From positions 1 to 64,000 of the forward strand of contig OZ025783.1 in the NCBI GenBank assembly GCA_964019425.1: DNA of 64,000 bases, read 5' to 3'. How positions within the stretch are numbered: the first letter of the stretch is position 1; each line of letters opens with the position of its first letter. Below are positions 32,584 to 44,413 of the stretch, in pieces. Made by a program: the position numbers and the translations under genes. The notes beneath the pieces were generated by a model. It made no database searches, had not been told where the DNA came from, and was given only the letters and a program-made list of their open reading frames with translations. This stretch comes from Flectonema sp. DT1601. Its lineage: Eukaryota > Euglenozoa > Diplonemea > Diplonemida > Diplonemidae.

Positions 32584-34608
32584 TTATTTCAATGAGATTT
32601 TCTCTTTCTGTTGCTTTTGAAGATTTCTGTCAATTATCGCCTCCTTCTCTCGTCGAAGCATTTCCCGTTCCTTCCAGCACTCTCTAATCATTTTATCTTT
32701 TATTTCATTAGCTGCGTCTACACGAGCAGCCTTCTGGTCAATGTCTTGTTGTATTAGTGCTTTTCGAAATTCATTCGCTCTTCCTTGACATAAAACCTTC
32801 AAAGAGCGATCTGCATTTTCCGCACTCTGAATTTGACGTTGGTAGGAACTCATCTGTTCGCGTTCCTTCCTTCGGATTTCAAAGTCGCGCTTTTTTTCGA
32901 CGTTTTTGTGTCGATAGTCTTCTGCTCTTTCTAACTCCATCACGTGGCTGGCTTCTTTTTTTTCCTCTCTTTTTTGACCCAGAAGCTGCTCTTGTTCTTT
33001 TCTTGCACGCTTTTTCATTTCTACAGCTTCTTGTCGTTGCTTTGAACGGAATTCAGCGAGTTGTTGTTTTTGGATTGCTGCGTCCCTCTTTTCATTTGCG
33101 GCTTCCAACGACTTTTGGAGATGTTCTTTGCGTCTCTCGGCAACGACTTCCATTTGCTGAGTTTGTTGTTCCTTTTGTTGTTGTTTTAGGAAATCGTGTT
33201 CACGTTTCCGTTCTTCCGCTTGTCGGGATTTCAACTCCGCCCGCTGTCGGATGTCTTGAATGTTATCATCATTGTTCTGTTTGTTGCGAGCAAATTGTTC
33301 CATCTTTTGCTGCTGTCTTGTTTCGCGGATTCGTCGGACGCTCTCTGATCTCTCCTGATTTAAGAGCTTTCGAGTCTCGTCACGTTCGTGCAACCTCATC
33401 AGTCGTTCAGATATTTGTTTTGTATCCTCCTCCATCTTCTGTTGTAACTCTTCTCGTCTCTCTTCTTTCCTGCGAGCACTTTCTTCTAATCGCTTTGAAA
33501 GATCCCTCTGCCGCTTCTTCTTTTCGTCTTCCATTTGCGAAACCCGTTTTGCCCTTTCTTGCTCTGCGAAGTACTCCGATTGTCTGGCAGTATTTGCGAT
33601 CTCTTCATGTCTCTCCAGTCGTCTCTTGCAGGCAGACAGAAGTCGAGAGGATTGTTCCTTTCGACGTTGGACTGCAGTAAACTGACCACCGTCATCTGCA
33701 GTTCTTCTCATCACACAAGCGACTACTTCTTCAAGAGATTGATTGTCACTAAGAGTTCGATATTGATCTTGAAGTGAACGCAATAACCGAACTCTGCTCT
33801 CCTCGTGGAGTTGTTTCGCTTCGTTTGAATTCGACGAGTTACCAAAACAATTGTCGGGAAGGATCTGTAGGTTATGAACGCTGGTACCTGAAGACAGTAA
33901 AACGTACGCAGATCTGGGAGATGTGATAGCGTCTCTCTCATGAAGATCACCCTTTTCATCGATCAACTCCTGCGGCATATTAAGAAGCGTCAAGTGAGTC
34001 ATTCCAGGTGTTGATCTCCTGTCAGCTAATTGTTTCATCCAAGACAGATTAACACAACGAGTATCAACGCTGTAGGTTCTTGAGACTGGAGAGGAGTCTA
34101 GAAGCGCTAGCACGGCTCGTATCTCATTTTCTGAGATCCGAGTTTTATTGCCGCCACTCGCCACAGACAATGGAGTAAGCGCCCTTCTGGGGCTGTTTGT
34201 TGAAAGTGTCGGAGAGAGACCCCCTCGGCTAAAATTCGCGGAATTCGGTCGCGAGATTCGATTTTTAACAGGACTGCGAAGGTGAGCAGTTGGACTGCGG
34301 AAATGTGTTCGAATGACGTTATTCACTTCCTTAACTTCCGCTGCCGGCGTGGGGGATTTCCGCGGTGCAGCTGCTGGAGAAACTTTATAACCTGCAGCAG
34401 GGTTCCGTTTTCTTCCGAATTGCGGTTTCCGCATTCGAAGACTTTTTAAATTAGTCACCGCACTCCCGGGCCCTGCTTGTTTCATGTGTTCTATTTCTAG
34501 TGTGTCGTATTCCATCGCCCACTGATCGTAATCTCTATTTGGATTACTTTTGTGCATGAAAAGAGGCTTATCAGGATCCAATTCAACATCTTGCTTCTTC
34601 CGTGACAT
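32584..34608 (-). CDS. 674-residue coiled-coil protein
   Basis: I chose the ATG at 34608 (MSRKKQDVELD) because the frame upstream has no other ATG and a TTCAG lies 31 bases before it. The N-terminal 200 residues are Pro/Ser/Arg-rich. From about residue 280 to the end the chain is an almost unbroken charged coiled coil, with Glu, Arg, Lys and Gln at over half of positions and EEKRKREHD-type heptads. Such proteins are common in flagellar and cytoskeletal structures, but that role is only a guess. No enzyme motif is present. One exon. Confidence 0.75.
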   Translation of the reverse strand: MSRKKQDVELDPDKPLFMHKSNPNRDYDQWAMEYDTLEIEHMKQAGPGSAVTNLKSLRMRKPQFGRKRNPAAGYKVSPAAAPRKSPTPAAEVKEVNNVIRTHFRSPTAHLRSPVKNRISRPNSANFSRGGLSPTLSTNSPRRALTPLSVASGGNKTRISENEIRAVLALLDSSPVSRTYSVDTRCVNLSWMKQLADRRSTPGMTHLTLLNMPQELIDEKGDLHERDAITSPRSAYVLLSSGTSVHNLQILPDNCFGNSSNSNEAKQLHEESRVRLLRSLQDQYRTLSDNQSLEEVVACVMRRTADDGGQFTAVQRRKEQSSRLLSACKRRLERHEEIANTARQSEYFAEQERAKRVSQMEDEKKKRQRDLSKRLEESARRKEERREELQQKMEEDTKQISERLMRLHERDETRKLLNQERSESVRRIRETRQQQKMEQFARNKQNNDDNIQDIRQRAELKSRQAEERKREHDFLKQQQKEQQTQQMEVVAERRKEHLQKSLEAANEKRDAAIQKQQLAEFRSKQRQEAVEMKKRARKEQEQLLGQKREEKKEASHVMELERAEDYRHKNVEKKRDFEIRRKEREQMSSYQRQIQSAENADRSLKVLCQGRANEFRKALIQQDIDQKAARVDAANEIKDKMIRECWKEREMLRREKEAIIDRNLQKQQKEKISLK

Positions 34609-35104
34609 TTTGGTTACCAACCGACCGGAGGTTGAAAACCTGAAGAGAAAGAGAAATATTATTTAGGTCTCTTAACAATCATCTCCTTGTTACGAATCGA
34701 TACGGACTGCTCATGGCGTAGTGTCTCTGGTGAGGTTGAGATATTTTACAACGATTGAATATAAAAATATTTTATTTATTATGATGGCGGACAGAATACA
34801 CTACACACAGTTACCTTTGAGAAGCAGAAACGAGAGTTCGCTCACAACAGTTTTTCATCTGTCGTTCGATAACATCCGACAGGAGGTTTCATATCAGAAG
34901 TAGTTTAATCCTCTGAACTCGTGTGCTTGTTGTCCGAAGTGAGTTCGACTACGTTGATACAAAAGAAGAACAACACCAATAAAATAAAATCGACCGCCGA
35001 ACAAACCAAAACATCAACTTACCAAACAAAAACACCCTTCATGTGACTAGCAGGAAGGATAGAATGTGATCCTTACCAGCGCAGCCTTTTTCACAAAAAG
35101 CAGC
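34609..35104. other. intergenic
   Basis: No gene seen. It contains the TTCAG acceptor candidate at 34640 and the 3' flank of the UPF0652 gene. Confidence 0.5.
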
Positions 35105-36716
35105 TTACCACTGGCCGTCAAAACTCTGAAATCCGGCGAGTAGAAAGGTGTGATAGAAAGGCTTCTTGTGAAGTCTGGAGCACCAATTCCAAGCTGACGT
35201 CAGTCTACCGTCAATGCAGCTCCCTGTTTAGGTTAAATTTAGATATCGAATTACACTAAAGTAATAACCTCAGCTAGTAGCAACATATTAAAACATACCT
35301 CCATCATCACCACTTCCATCAAATCCGTGCTTGAAGAGGTCTTGTAAGATAGCTGCCTTACAGGATTCAACAGATCCGAACTTCCGCTGTTTTTTTAGTT
35401 TTTGTTTTGTTTGAAATGTCGCTTATTATAAGTTTTCAATAGGACACATACCTCAATGTACTCATTCTGTCCTGGGAGTGTCGCAACGTGATCGATGGAT
35501 CGAATAACCTGAACAATTGGATTTATAATACGAGGAACTTGCATATATTTATCAATGAAGACAAGTGCGTTAGGGACGTCCTAATTATTTATTTTGTTTT
35601 ATTTTTATTCTTCTTCGGGAAGTAGGTGTGTAATACAAAAAAAGAAAAACATACGTCGTCACCCAAGTGCACTATCTGTGATCCGACCCATTTGCCGCCC
35701 ATTTTATGCTGCGCGCTGCCAATGTGGTTGCGCATTACTTGAGCAGTGCGAGGAGCTTGTTTGAGGCGATGGACACCCTGCCCGGTGTTTCTCATTCTGT
35801 AAGAACACCGTTCATCGAGCATATCTTCTTCAGCAGCGGACCAAAGGTTAAATACGTCAGACATAATACATTGCCACAATGTAAGAGATTCCAACACGTA
35901 GTAGTAGTGCTGGTTGTGGCTGTGGGAGAGTTTTGATCCTTCGCGACCACGAGAGATGCTGATATCTCCGTACTTTTCATTCAGCTGAACACCTTCAGTT
36001 GGATGAAAGTAGTGTTTAAGCCATCCAATCAGAGCAGTTAATGACTCGGCATTATCACGTAGAAAACACTGACCGTCATCAAGTGATCTGATACAGAGCT
36101 CAGCGATGTTGCGGCGGTTAGAATCACCTTCTGAATACTTATCGGAGAGCTGTTTAATAAGTTCTGACTTTGGTTGGTCGGTTTCACTGATTGGAACGTG
36201 AGAAGTAACTGCTGGAAGGTTTTCATCATCCAAGAGCCCTAATAATTGATTGTTTTTGAGAATATCATAAACAGAAACTATCGGTTTGTGAATATTCATT
36301 TGAAGCGACCCCTTCAACTGAACAGCATCTTGCATTAACGATATCAGTTTTCCATATTCACTTCTCATCTTGTCTGGATTCATTCTCTTGTACCTGCGTC
36401 CTATTTCAAACAGTCCAGCAAAGAATTCAGCGCATTGCGACATTCCTTCCTCTTCTGTTCTTCCTTCAAACGATTGCAATAGCAGTTTCTTACCAGTCTC
36501 CTTTGATGCATTTATATTCAACCCCAATATAGTTTTATATAAATCATAAAGACATTCCTTAATTACAGAATCTCTACTTCTGTAGACTTCGTCAACTCTG
36601 TTTGTGTACTCGGATACGTCTAAAGCAGAACACAATAACTTCTGTAATGATCTCTCTTCAACTGTTAGTCTGACGGGTATACTAGAAGCCAGTAGTTCGA
36701 TTGAATTATTAGTCAT
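35105..36716 (-). CDS. UPF0652 (DUF2009) family protein, four exons
   Basis: This is a conserved eukaryotic family of unknown function. Exons are 36716-35655, 35580-35452, 35386-35299 and 35223-35105, giving 465 residues. The introns are 74, 65 and 75 bp, each with a GTATGT donor and AG acceptor, and all phases agree. The family shows in EIGRRYKRMNPDKMRSEYGK, TLWQCIMSDVFNLW, RNTGQGVHRLKQAPR, WVGSQIVHLGD, then across the first intron DVPNALVFIDKYMQVPRI and across the last CIDGRLTSAWNWCSRL and KKPFYHTFLLAGF. The ATG at 36716 is preceded directly by 20 A residues (minus strand) and by an ACAG 25 bases upstream. The protein is full length for the family. Confidence 0.92.
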
Positions 36717-37225
36717 TTTTTTTTTTTTTTTTTTTTGATACCTGTTCAGGATATTACTTAACGAGACCACGACGACTATTTATTCTTCCTCTGTTCGCCT
36801 GACTGAAGAAGAAAAAATATCTCACAGATATGTCACAAGTTAGGTCCGAATTCTCTACCGTACTTTGTGATTATCGAAGGATAGACCACTATAAAACCTA
36901 CCTGTCTGTCCATTAGGAAAAAATGAAACAATCGATTTGTCCTTCTCGGGAGTGAATGAAAGCAATTCCAACGATGAAGAACAACTACAAAAGGATAGAG
37001 TACGAAGATAGGATTACCTCACTACAGGAAGTGAAGCAGCGACTACATATGACTCGCAGATGCTACTCCAGAACGTTACGTGATCTGCATTCGCGGACTT
37101 AACAGAGAATTATAAAAATAAGAAAAAGTAAAAATAAAACAAAACGAACCAAACAGAAGTGCCGTGAGTGCAGGAGTATCTAAATAAGGAAGCAGAAGGA
37201 AGATACTTTAAGTAACTCTACCGAA
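36717..37225. other. intergenic
   Basis: No gene. Contains the A tract in front of the UPF0652 start (36717-36736) and the ACAG at 36742. Confidence 0.5.
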
Positions 37226-38455
37226 TTATATCATATCACCGTCAGCTACCTCATCAAGGGAGACGCTTAAATGACCGCTGTCTTCAAACATATGTTGCAA
37301 GACGTAAGCGTGAGAGATCCACTGTTCTAAATCTTTTAAATAAACGTGTCGTTTACTAAGTGATTGTAAGAAAGATAACATCTCTGCGAAATCCATTGAG
37401 ATCAAATCCTTTGACCAATGAAGAAGAAATGCAACACAAACATAAACATGTAAGGCTGGGTATCCCTCAGCTTCCGCCATGTATGTATCCCAAAGTCTAA
37501 TAACAATATGAAGAGGAAGCTCTCTTACTAATAAACAATTCATCCATCTAAATGTGAAGTGAGTGAACTTTAGTTCGTGTTCGTCAAAGTGTGCAGATAA
37601 TTCAGGATCTAACTTTCTGATTACATTTTTTACCTTTAAAACCATCTGTTGGATTCCGGGTTGAGCAAATGTGTAATTATCCTGAACATATCGAAGTAGA
37701 TTTGAAAGACCCCAAAAAGTGTCTGCCTCAATTGCTTGAAGACTCTCCTCAGGCAGAGTCGAGAGCTGCTCTTCACATTCGTGAGTAGGAGAAGACAGTA
37801 GTTTGTTTAAGTCTAAGTATTCAGAAATAAAAACAGCGAGAAATGGAGTTGTTAAGTCATTAATCCCCTGAACATATCCAGAGGCTGGGTGTCGTATTGA
37901 CCAAATGTATAATATTCTTTCCATCGCTCTTTGAACAAACTCTGTTTGAAATATACAATGTTCATGAAGTGTTCTGGGAACATCAACTTCAATCTGATGT
38001 CGCATCACACGCTCTTGATCATTGGCTGCTGCGTCACTTGCAAAGTACTGTCTGACGTAACCGAGATATTCCTTTCTCTTTCTAGTTAGTTCCTTTAATC
38101 GTCTGCTGCATGCAGCGGGTGAGTATCCAGAAAGTATCTTCCAGCATTCTCCCCTCAGTCGCATTGGAATTCCTCCCCAGGCTAAACACTTCAAACCCTC
38201 GTCTCGTCCATGACCCAGGTAGACTGTTTCTTCTTTCAACCTTTTTTCAAACTCCCGAACGCGAGGGTCCTCGACTTGTGTATTTTGACGTAAATTCCGA
38301 CCTCCATTACTCAGCATTCGTGCTGTCGTATTTCCTTTCACTTCGACAATCATGCCGGGTGCTCTTCCACTGTTCCATTTTCGTCTTGCCGGCGCCTTCA
38401 TTGTTGGAGCTCCAGTCCCCGCTGCAGTGTCCACCAGCACATTCTCTATCGTCAT
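37226..38455 (-). CDS. TBC1D22-type Rab GTPase-activating protein
   Basis: A 409-residue protein with a complete TBC domain, which speeds GTP hydrolysis by Rab proteins in membrane traffic. The arginine finger region IRHPASGYVQGINDL and the glutamine finger YVQG are intact, as are LAWGGIPMRLRGECWKILSGY at the domain start, NYTFAQPGIQ, FTFRWMNCLLVRELPL and IRLWDTYMAE. The closest family by memory is TBC1D22, which shares DNYTFAQPGIQ. The ATG at 38455 lies 10 bases after a CAG preceded by CTCTCTT. A more upstream ATG (38498) is out of frame, so the spliced or trans-spliced message would be the one that uses 38455. One exon. Confidence 0.92.
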   Translation of the reverse strand: MTIENVLVDTAAGTGAPTMKAPARRKWNSGRAPGMIVEVKGNTTARMLSNGGRNLRQNTQVEDPRVREFEKRLKEETVYLGHGRDEGLKCLAWGGIPMRLRGECWKILSGYSPAACSRRLKELTRKRKEYLGYVRQYFASDAAANDQERVMRHQIEVDVPRTLHEHCIFQTEFVQRAMERILYIWSIRHPASGYVQGINDLTTPFLAVFISEYLDLNKLLSSPTHECEEQLSTLPEESLQAIEADTFWGLSNLLRYVQDNYTFAQPGIQQMVLKVKNVIRKLDPELSAHFDEHELKFTHFTFRWMNCLLVRELPLHIVIRLWDTYMAEAEGYPALHVYVCVAFLLHWSKDLISMDFAEMLSFLQSLSKRHVYLKDLEQWISHAYVLQHMFEDSGHLSVSLDEVADGDMI

Positions 38456-39128
38456 GTGTGAAGGGCTGTCTAAGAGAGGTTGCGTTAGATACACACATTC
38501 GTCAATCAGAATGCAGTCAGATTGAATTGATGATCATAACCTGTTATAATAATTACGATAATTACATTTCACAGTTTCAAAATCACTAAATTTACAGTAC
38601 ACAATTGAAGCTTGTTGGCAAGCTACTTACTTTTATGCTAGAAGAGAGAATGCAGGGGGTTACTTTAACTTAGCCAAAAGGGAATAGAGGCGGCCAAAAT
38701 ACCAAACAATTTTACAAAAGAAACTCTTTTTTTCCCCTCTTTCTTAATATTATTTTTGGAACCCTAATTCGCTGACGACAACACGCTGATATGGACAAGC
38801 ATTATTCTGGCAGATATCAGGCGGTCCAACCACTCGGCGAACTCTGGCTCTCTTTAAAAGTTGAAAAAGTTGCCCGCACAAACTGAAAAGAGGCCAGCAC
38901 AGTTTAAGACCATAACAAGAGTTTTATATCATTGGCAATGTGAGGAGGTCACACGGTGCTTTTTTTCTTTTCGAATTACAAAAAAACAAAAAAAAATTGG
39001 AAAAAATTAAAAAAGATAACAATCACTGAATATCTATTGGACGGGAAGAGTCTATTTTTGGGTACTTTGCGCTGTTACAATTTAGAAAGGGAAAACACAA
39101 AAGGGCGATGCGATGTATCACACTAGAA
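38456..39128. other. intergenic, AT-rich
   Basis: No gene seen. Contains the CAG at 38466-38468 proposed as TBC1D22 acceptor, and the 3' flank of the large coiled-coil gene. Confidence 0.5.
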
Positions 39129-42100
39129 TCACATGCTGCTGAACCCAGCGTACAAGTCTTTCAGCCTCCCTTCAGCGGCTTTGTAAGACAGTCGTCGCAT
39201 GCTGGGCTGCTTTCGTCGGGTGTTTTCAGAATCTGTTTTGACGTTGTTCCGTTGTGACTGCTCATAAATTAAATAAGCGGCTCAGTAATTTAAGACACAA
39301 CATACCAACACTACCGACAAGGGAACCACGTCGCGTGGCAGCAGATCTCGTTGGTGGCGCAGGCGCAGGTCGTGAAGGCCGCCTTACACCAGCATCATTC
39401 TCTGCTGGCACTCTACTCCCCGACGGGTTATTGTACGCCAACACTTCCGAATACAGATCTCTCCTAGCATAGGTCGGAGTGACATTGAACGGTTCATTTA
39501 CCTGATTTATTATTAATATTAACACAATTCAAATAGAATACAACTCACAGTAATAACACTTACCTCACTATCTGGCGTAAATACCAACCCGCTTGGGTCA
39601 GCTGTCGTTTCTGGCAGTCGATGTCTGTAGGAAGTGCGAATATTTTTATTATTTTTATCATCGAAATGAGCAGCACTCGATGGAGTTAACAAGGTGAGAG
39701 GACTTGGCCTGGCAGCACCATTCGCAAACCGACCTTCAAGGTGTGGAGTATCCACCGGCAGTGAGTAAGTACTTGGTGGTGTTGAGATCTGAGTAGCCAG
39801 ACCCTGCGCTGTATTGTCGATGGAACTGATTCCGGGTACTGCTGTTCCGGTACTTACCCGATTGCGTTCTACACTTCTGCTTCGAACTTCCGCCAAGTCG
39901 TATACCTTCTCATTCCGAACCCGAGAAGGTGATGATGAAGGGCCTCGTGATGTCGGAGGTGTTGATGAGGAGCGAATTGCGCTGTCAAAAATCGGATCAG
40001 ATGGCGACGTGATGAATTGCTGAGTTGGAAGAATTGGTTGGGGTGATGTAGTTCTGGACGTCGAGCGGGCCCACTGAAAGCTGGAAGAAGTTCCATTTTC
40101 GAAGTTACTTCCAGATGGTTGTGTAGAAGTGCTTTTCACACCATTTGTACTACTGACGTTACCAACAACAGACATCCCGACATCTGAAGGAGTTGTGAGA
40201 AATGTACTTCCTCGAACTGGTGGAATGGGAGACACTCGTCTCATGACAGCGGATCCCAAGACAACCATCAAATCTTCAGTCTCTTGACGACTTGTGACGG
40301 AACGATGATGGTACTCTGCTGTTAGTAGTCCGGTTGCGTAGATGTCGCGGGACTCGTAAAATTCGAGTTCACTAATTTCAGTACGAGCCTGGCTTTCCTG
40401 AGCAAAAAGAGAAGTAGCAGTTGAAGATAAGATGTCATTAATACAATTAATTCTCCATTCATCAAGAACTGGACCAATTCTCTTTGCTGTCGGGGATGTT
40501 GAAGTAGTCGTTCTCAGAGGTCTACTACTGGGTGGTGTCTCTGGAGTCTTCGGCTGTAATATTGCTGTTCCTTCTTCGCTGTTGTTATCCATGGAAGAAA
40601 TAATTTTATTAACAGCCATGTAGCTAATCATTTTGTGAGTATTCATTCTCGTTGTCTCAATCTGTTCTCTCAATCGATTTTCCTTTGCAATCAGCCAAAT
40701 CCTTTCTTTACCATTGCAGTCTTCTCGGGTTAATTCTGTTCTTATTTGACGTTCGGCAAGTTCAATTTCCCCCCTTCCACGGACCTGATTCAAAAAGACT
40801 TCCTGCTGATTGTCACGAATGTTAGTTTCCCGTTCGCCACCTCCTGTTGGCGTGAGGCGCTTTAAAGCTTCTTCGAACTTCATCAGAACGTCTTGAAAAC
40901 TCTTTCCCGTCAACTCACCCGCATTTGTTAATTCCAACTCACTTTGGGCTGCAGCTTGTATTCCGGGAGAAACCGATTCCTTTAACGAAATGAATTCTTC
41001 TTTAATGTCTCGCAAGTCTGCACACAAAGCTGATACCTCCTCCAGTGCGGGTGTCAGCGGAGATTCCACATCGTGGGATCGGGATCGTGGAGGGCTCCTA
41101 CCACCCGCATCCATTCGCTTTCGGATAGTTTCCAATTCTTTTATCTTCGTATTGTACTCACCTTCAAGAACGGAATCATCTTCCTTCTTTTTGTGCTTTT
41201 CTTGTTCTTGTTGCTGTTGTTCCAACTTTTGTTTTTCTGCCTCCACTTTTGCCTTCTCTTCTTGCAATTCCGCCGCCTCGCGGAGAACTCTCATTCTTTC
41301 TTCTTCCTGTTGCTTTAATTCTTCCTCGTGGAGAGCTCGTTTTCTTTCTTCTTCCTGGCGTTTTTTCTCGCGCTCAACTCTGAGTTCTTCGAGCCTTTCT
41401 CGTTGCTTGCGTTCACCTTCTTCTTGTTGTTTCTTCAGCTCTTCTCGTTGCCTGTCCAGCTCGTCCTCCCTCTCCTGCTGCTTTAGTTCCGCATCTTTTT
41501 GTTGCCTAGTCAGCTCTTCTTGTTGCTTTTGCAACTCCAGCTGCTTCTCTCGTTGCTTGCGTTGTTCCTCCTCTTGCTGTTTCTTCAATTCCTCCTGCTG
41601 CTTCTTCAAAACCTCTTGCTGTTGCTTCAGTTCAGCAGCTGCCTTAGCAGATTGTAGTAAGCTATCTTCCGATTGCGGACTCAATGGAGAACTACTTTGA
41701 AATAATTGTTTTACAACAACTGGTTCTTCACCTATTCCATCATCATCACTGATATAAGGTTCCGAATCGCCTTCAGATGAATACCGAGGAGATGCAAGAG
41801 ATGGAGGCTGTGGCGGTTGTGTTTGCTGTGGTGGTGGTGGTGGTGGTAGTGGTTGCGTTTGCTGTGGCGGTGGTTGCACTTGCTGTTGCTGTGGCAGTGG
41901 TTGTATTTGTTGCTGCTTTGGTTGCTGCTTTGGTTGCTGCTTTATCTGTTCCGGTTGTGACTGTTGTATTTGCTGCTGCTCTGGCAGTGGTTGTTGTTTT
42001 TGCTGTTGCTGTTCCGGTTGTGGCTGTGGGGGCTCTTCTATTGGTTGTGGGGCTTCGGAAAGAGCCTCGTCATCCGTTTGTATCGGTCCGTCTTCTTCTA

Positions 42101-43568
42101 TTTGCGAAGGATCCTCAACAATGTTCTGCTGAGGTTTCTGCTGGGGTTTTTCTTGTGTTTGTTGCGGTACTGAGTGCTGAGGTTCTGGAATACTAACCTC
42201 CTCCACAGGAGTCGGATCAACATGCGACTGTGCGGGAGATTTTTCATTTTCCTCAACAGATTTTAATTGTTTACCCACAGGAATAGTTCTGCGGCGTTCT
42301 CCTAACGAAGAGTCGATATCAGCTGTCTTCATTGGATGTTGAATTTGCTGTTTAGTACCAACTCGTGGAGGACTGACTCGATTTTTAATTGGACTCGTTT
42401 TTGGAGAGACAGTATGCGGTTGAGGACTTCCAAGATCGGTAGGCTGAGTACTATGTTCCTGTTGCTGCTGCGGTTGTTGTTGTTGTGGAGCCAGATTCGT
42501 CTTTGTTCCAAGAATGGGCGCATGACCTTCCTTCCTTACTGGGAAACCTTTAGGAGCCGGATGAGGTGATTTACTTCTAATTGGATGTTGGTGCTGGTGT
42601 TGGTGCTGATGCTGATGTTGATGCTGATGCTGGTGTTGGTGCTGATGTTGGTGTTGATGCTGATGCTGGTGTTGATGTTGTAGAGATTGTGCTTGCTGAT
42701 TTGGATGTTGAGTTGGAAGTCGATGAGTTTGCGCTTTTGAAGGAGACGGTCTTGGGGAAGGTTGCTGCTGATGAGAAGCATGCTGAGTCTGAGCAGGAGT
42801 TGGAAAAGGTCTCCCTCTTTGTACAGCTTGCTGAGGATGCTGTGGCCGATTTTGGACTACTTGCTGCAAAGTACGTCCATTTCCTCCAAAGTTAGTGGCA
42901 ACACCCGGCAACGGTTGACCTTGTTGTGAGAGCGCAGGGGAAACAGATCTCCGACCTCCACCTCTCCCGAACGGGGGGGTTGCCGTCCTTTGGGTTGAGG
43001 GAGACTGTGTACCCAAGACGGAAGGACGGCCAGCTACCGGACTTGCGCCACCAGGCAAGTTGCTGACTGACGGTGAAGGAGAAGCTCTTGGACCCCCCGG
43101 AAGTTGACCTCCCCTACCTGCTGCACCTGCACCTGGGGGCGCAACCCTGCTTCCTCTGCCAGCAGCACCTCCAACTGCAGAGTGACTTCTGACTCCAGCA
43201 GACTGCGGAGGATGAGCCGGTGGTCTGAGAGAATGTGATCGTGGCCCAGCAGCCGATCTGTGAGATGAGGCGATCGAACTGACTGAATGCGATCGGACGA
43301 GTTGTACCTGACGGACTGGAATTCGAAAGAGTTTACCGCTCTCATACATCTTTACAGTTACTTTATCATCAGCAATGTTAACTACTTCACCCTGCTTTCC
43401 ATCCATCTCTGGGTTCTTTGAAGCAACAGCAACAGTCCTCCCAGGTGCCATTCCCTGATCAGTTGCCGGCAATCGAGATCTCACACCAGAAGAGAGCGCC
43501 AGATGTCTGGGACTCGTCAGTCCCGTGAGACCGGTCGTGCGATTTGACGGCCCCTGCCTGGCGGCCAT
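39129..43568 (-). CDS. 1434-residue Gln/His-rich coiled-coil protein, three exons
   Basis: Exons are 43568-39564, 39501-39306 and 39232-39129. The introns are 62 bp (GTAAGT donor) and 73 bp (GTATGT donor) and keep phase, ending in RRLSYKAAEGRLKDLYAGF. I chose ATG 43568 (MAARQGPSN) since the frame upstream lacks an ATG; a CAAAAG lies 36 bases before it. Residues about 38-85 (GRTVAVASKNPEMDGKQGEV, then KMYESGKLFRIPVRQVQLV) suggest a small SH3-like barrel of the KOW or CAP-Gly kind. Residues about 296-325 alternate His and Gln, residues about 480-600 are Gln/Pro-rich and 640-820 form a coiled coil. A scaffold role at the cytoskeleton is possible. Function unknown. Confidence 0.75.
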
Positions 43569-43732
43569 ATTTGTGTATTGGGACTCGCGTGCCGAATCCC
43601 TTTCCTTTTGAGAAAGATAAATATAAAGAAGACAAAGTAACAATATAAACTATCACATGATTCCCTTTATCACTAATCTACAGTAGAAACTGAGTAGCAT
43701 AAAGCCAATCATTTTATTGAAGATGGTAATTC

Positions 43733-44413
43733 TCATGTTACAGCCTGCTGTCTTGCCAGCTTTCGAAGTTTAGAATCGCGTTTCTGTTTAATGAGAATAT
43801 CAAGACGCTGTCGACGTTGTTCAATGCAGAAACGCTTTTCATTAAGTCTGTAGTCCTCATTATTAATAAACCTTTGCCAGTTTTCTTCAGTTCGAGTCTT
43901 CCAAATAGCAGCAGCTTTTTCTTCAGCAGCCTTCGCTTCTTCTTTTCGATATAACATCAGCTTCTCTTGTAGTCGTTTTGTAAACTTCTTTTCCTTTGCA
44001 CGCATTTCATCGGCTTGATGCTTTTCGCGTTCCTTCTCTACGAAATCGTAAAGATATCCTAGCAGGTTGCTGGAATCGTTTGATGTGTTTAACAAAGCTT
44101 CTTCTTTAGCAGCTTCTTGTTTCTTACTCGTTTCAACACACTCTCGTATCTTATCACGTGATATCCAATTAGTTAGTGACTGAGGTGGTACGATGCTAAC
44201 GTTGTGTCTGCTGCACTCTTCTGCGAGTTTCCCGAAAGACTTTCCCATTTCAATTCTTTTCCGAGTGAAATTTTCATTTTTCCATTCGCTAACTTCGCTA
44301 TTCACTAATTCATTCCATTCAAATAACTCCTCACCTTCTAATCCACTTCGAAGTTTTGCTTCACGTCTGACGATCCAATTCCATGCCTCGGGTGTGGCTC
44401 GAGGGTCTAACAT
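43733..44413 (-). CDS. 226-residue helical coiled-coil protein, unknown
   Basis: The protein starts MLDPRATPEAWNW and is mostly charged helix, with KKFTKRLQEKLMLYRKEEAKA as coiled coil and a tryptophan-bearing segment TRTEENWQRFINNEDYRLNEK. It ends RKLARQQAVT. A TAG with a T-rich stretch before it lies one base ahead of the ATG, so the message would have almost no leader unless an earlier exon exists. It lies 165 bp before the large coiled-coil gene in the direction of reading. No family recognised. Confidence 0.6.
   Translation of the reverse strand: MLDPRATPEAWNWIVRREAKLRSGLEGEELFEWNELVNSEVSEWKNENFTRKRIEMGKSFGKLAEECSRHNVSIVPPQSLTNWISRDKIRECVETSKKQEAAKEEALLNTSNDSSNLLGYLYDFVEKEREKHQADEMRAKEKKFTKRLQEKLMLYRKEEAKAAEEKAAAIWKTRTEENWQRFINNEDYRLNEKRFCIEQRRQRLDILIKQKRDSKLRKLARQQAVT

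Noticed and set aside
32757-33680. Plus-strand 307-codon ORF
   Set aside because: It is the mirror of the coiled-coil gene at 32584-34608 and has no domain.
40990-42196. Plus-strand Ser/Cys/Val-rich ORFs of up to 236 codons
   Set aside because: They are the antisense of the Gln/Glu-rich coiled-coil gene and show its codon periodicity in reverse.
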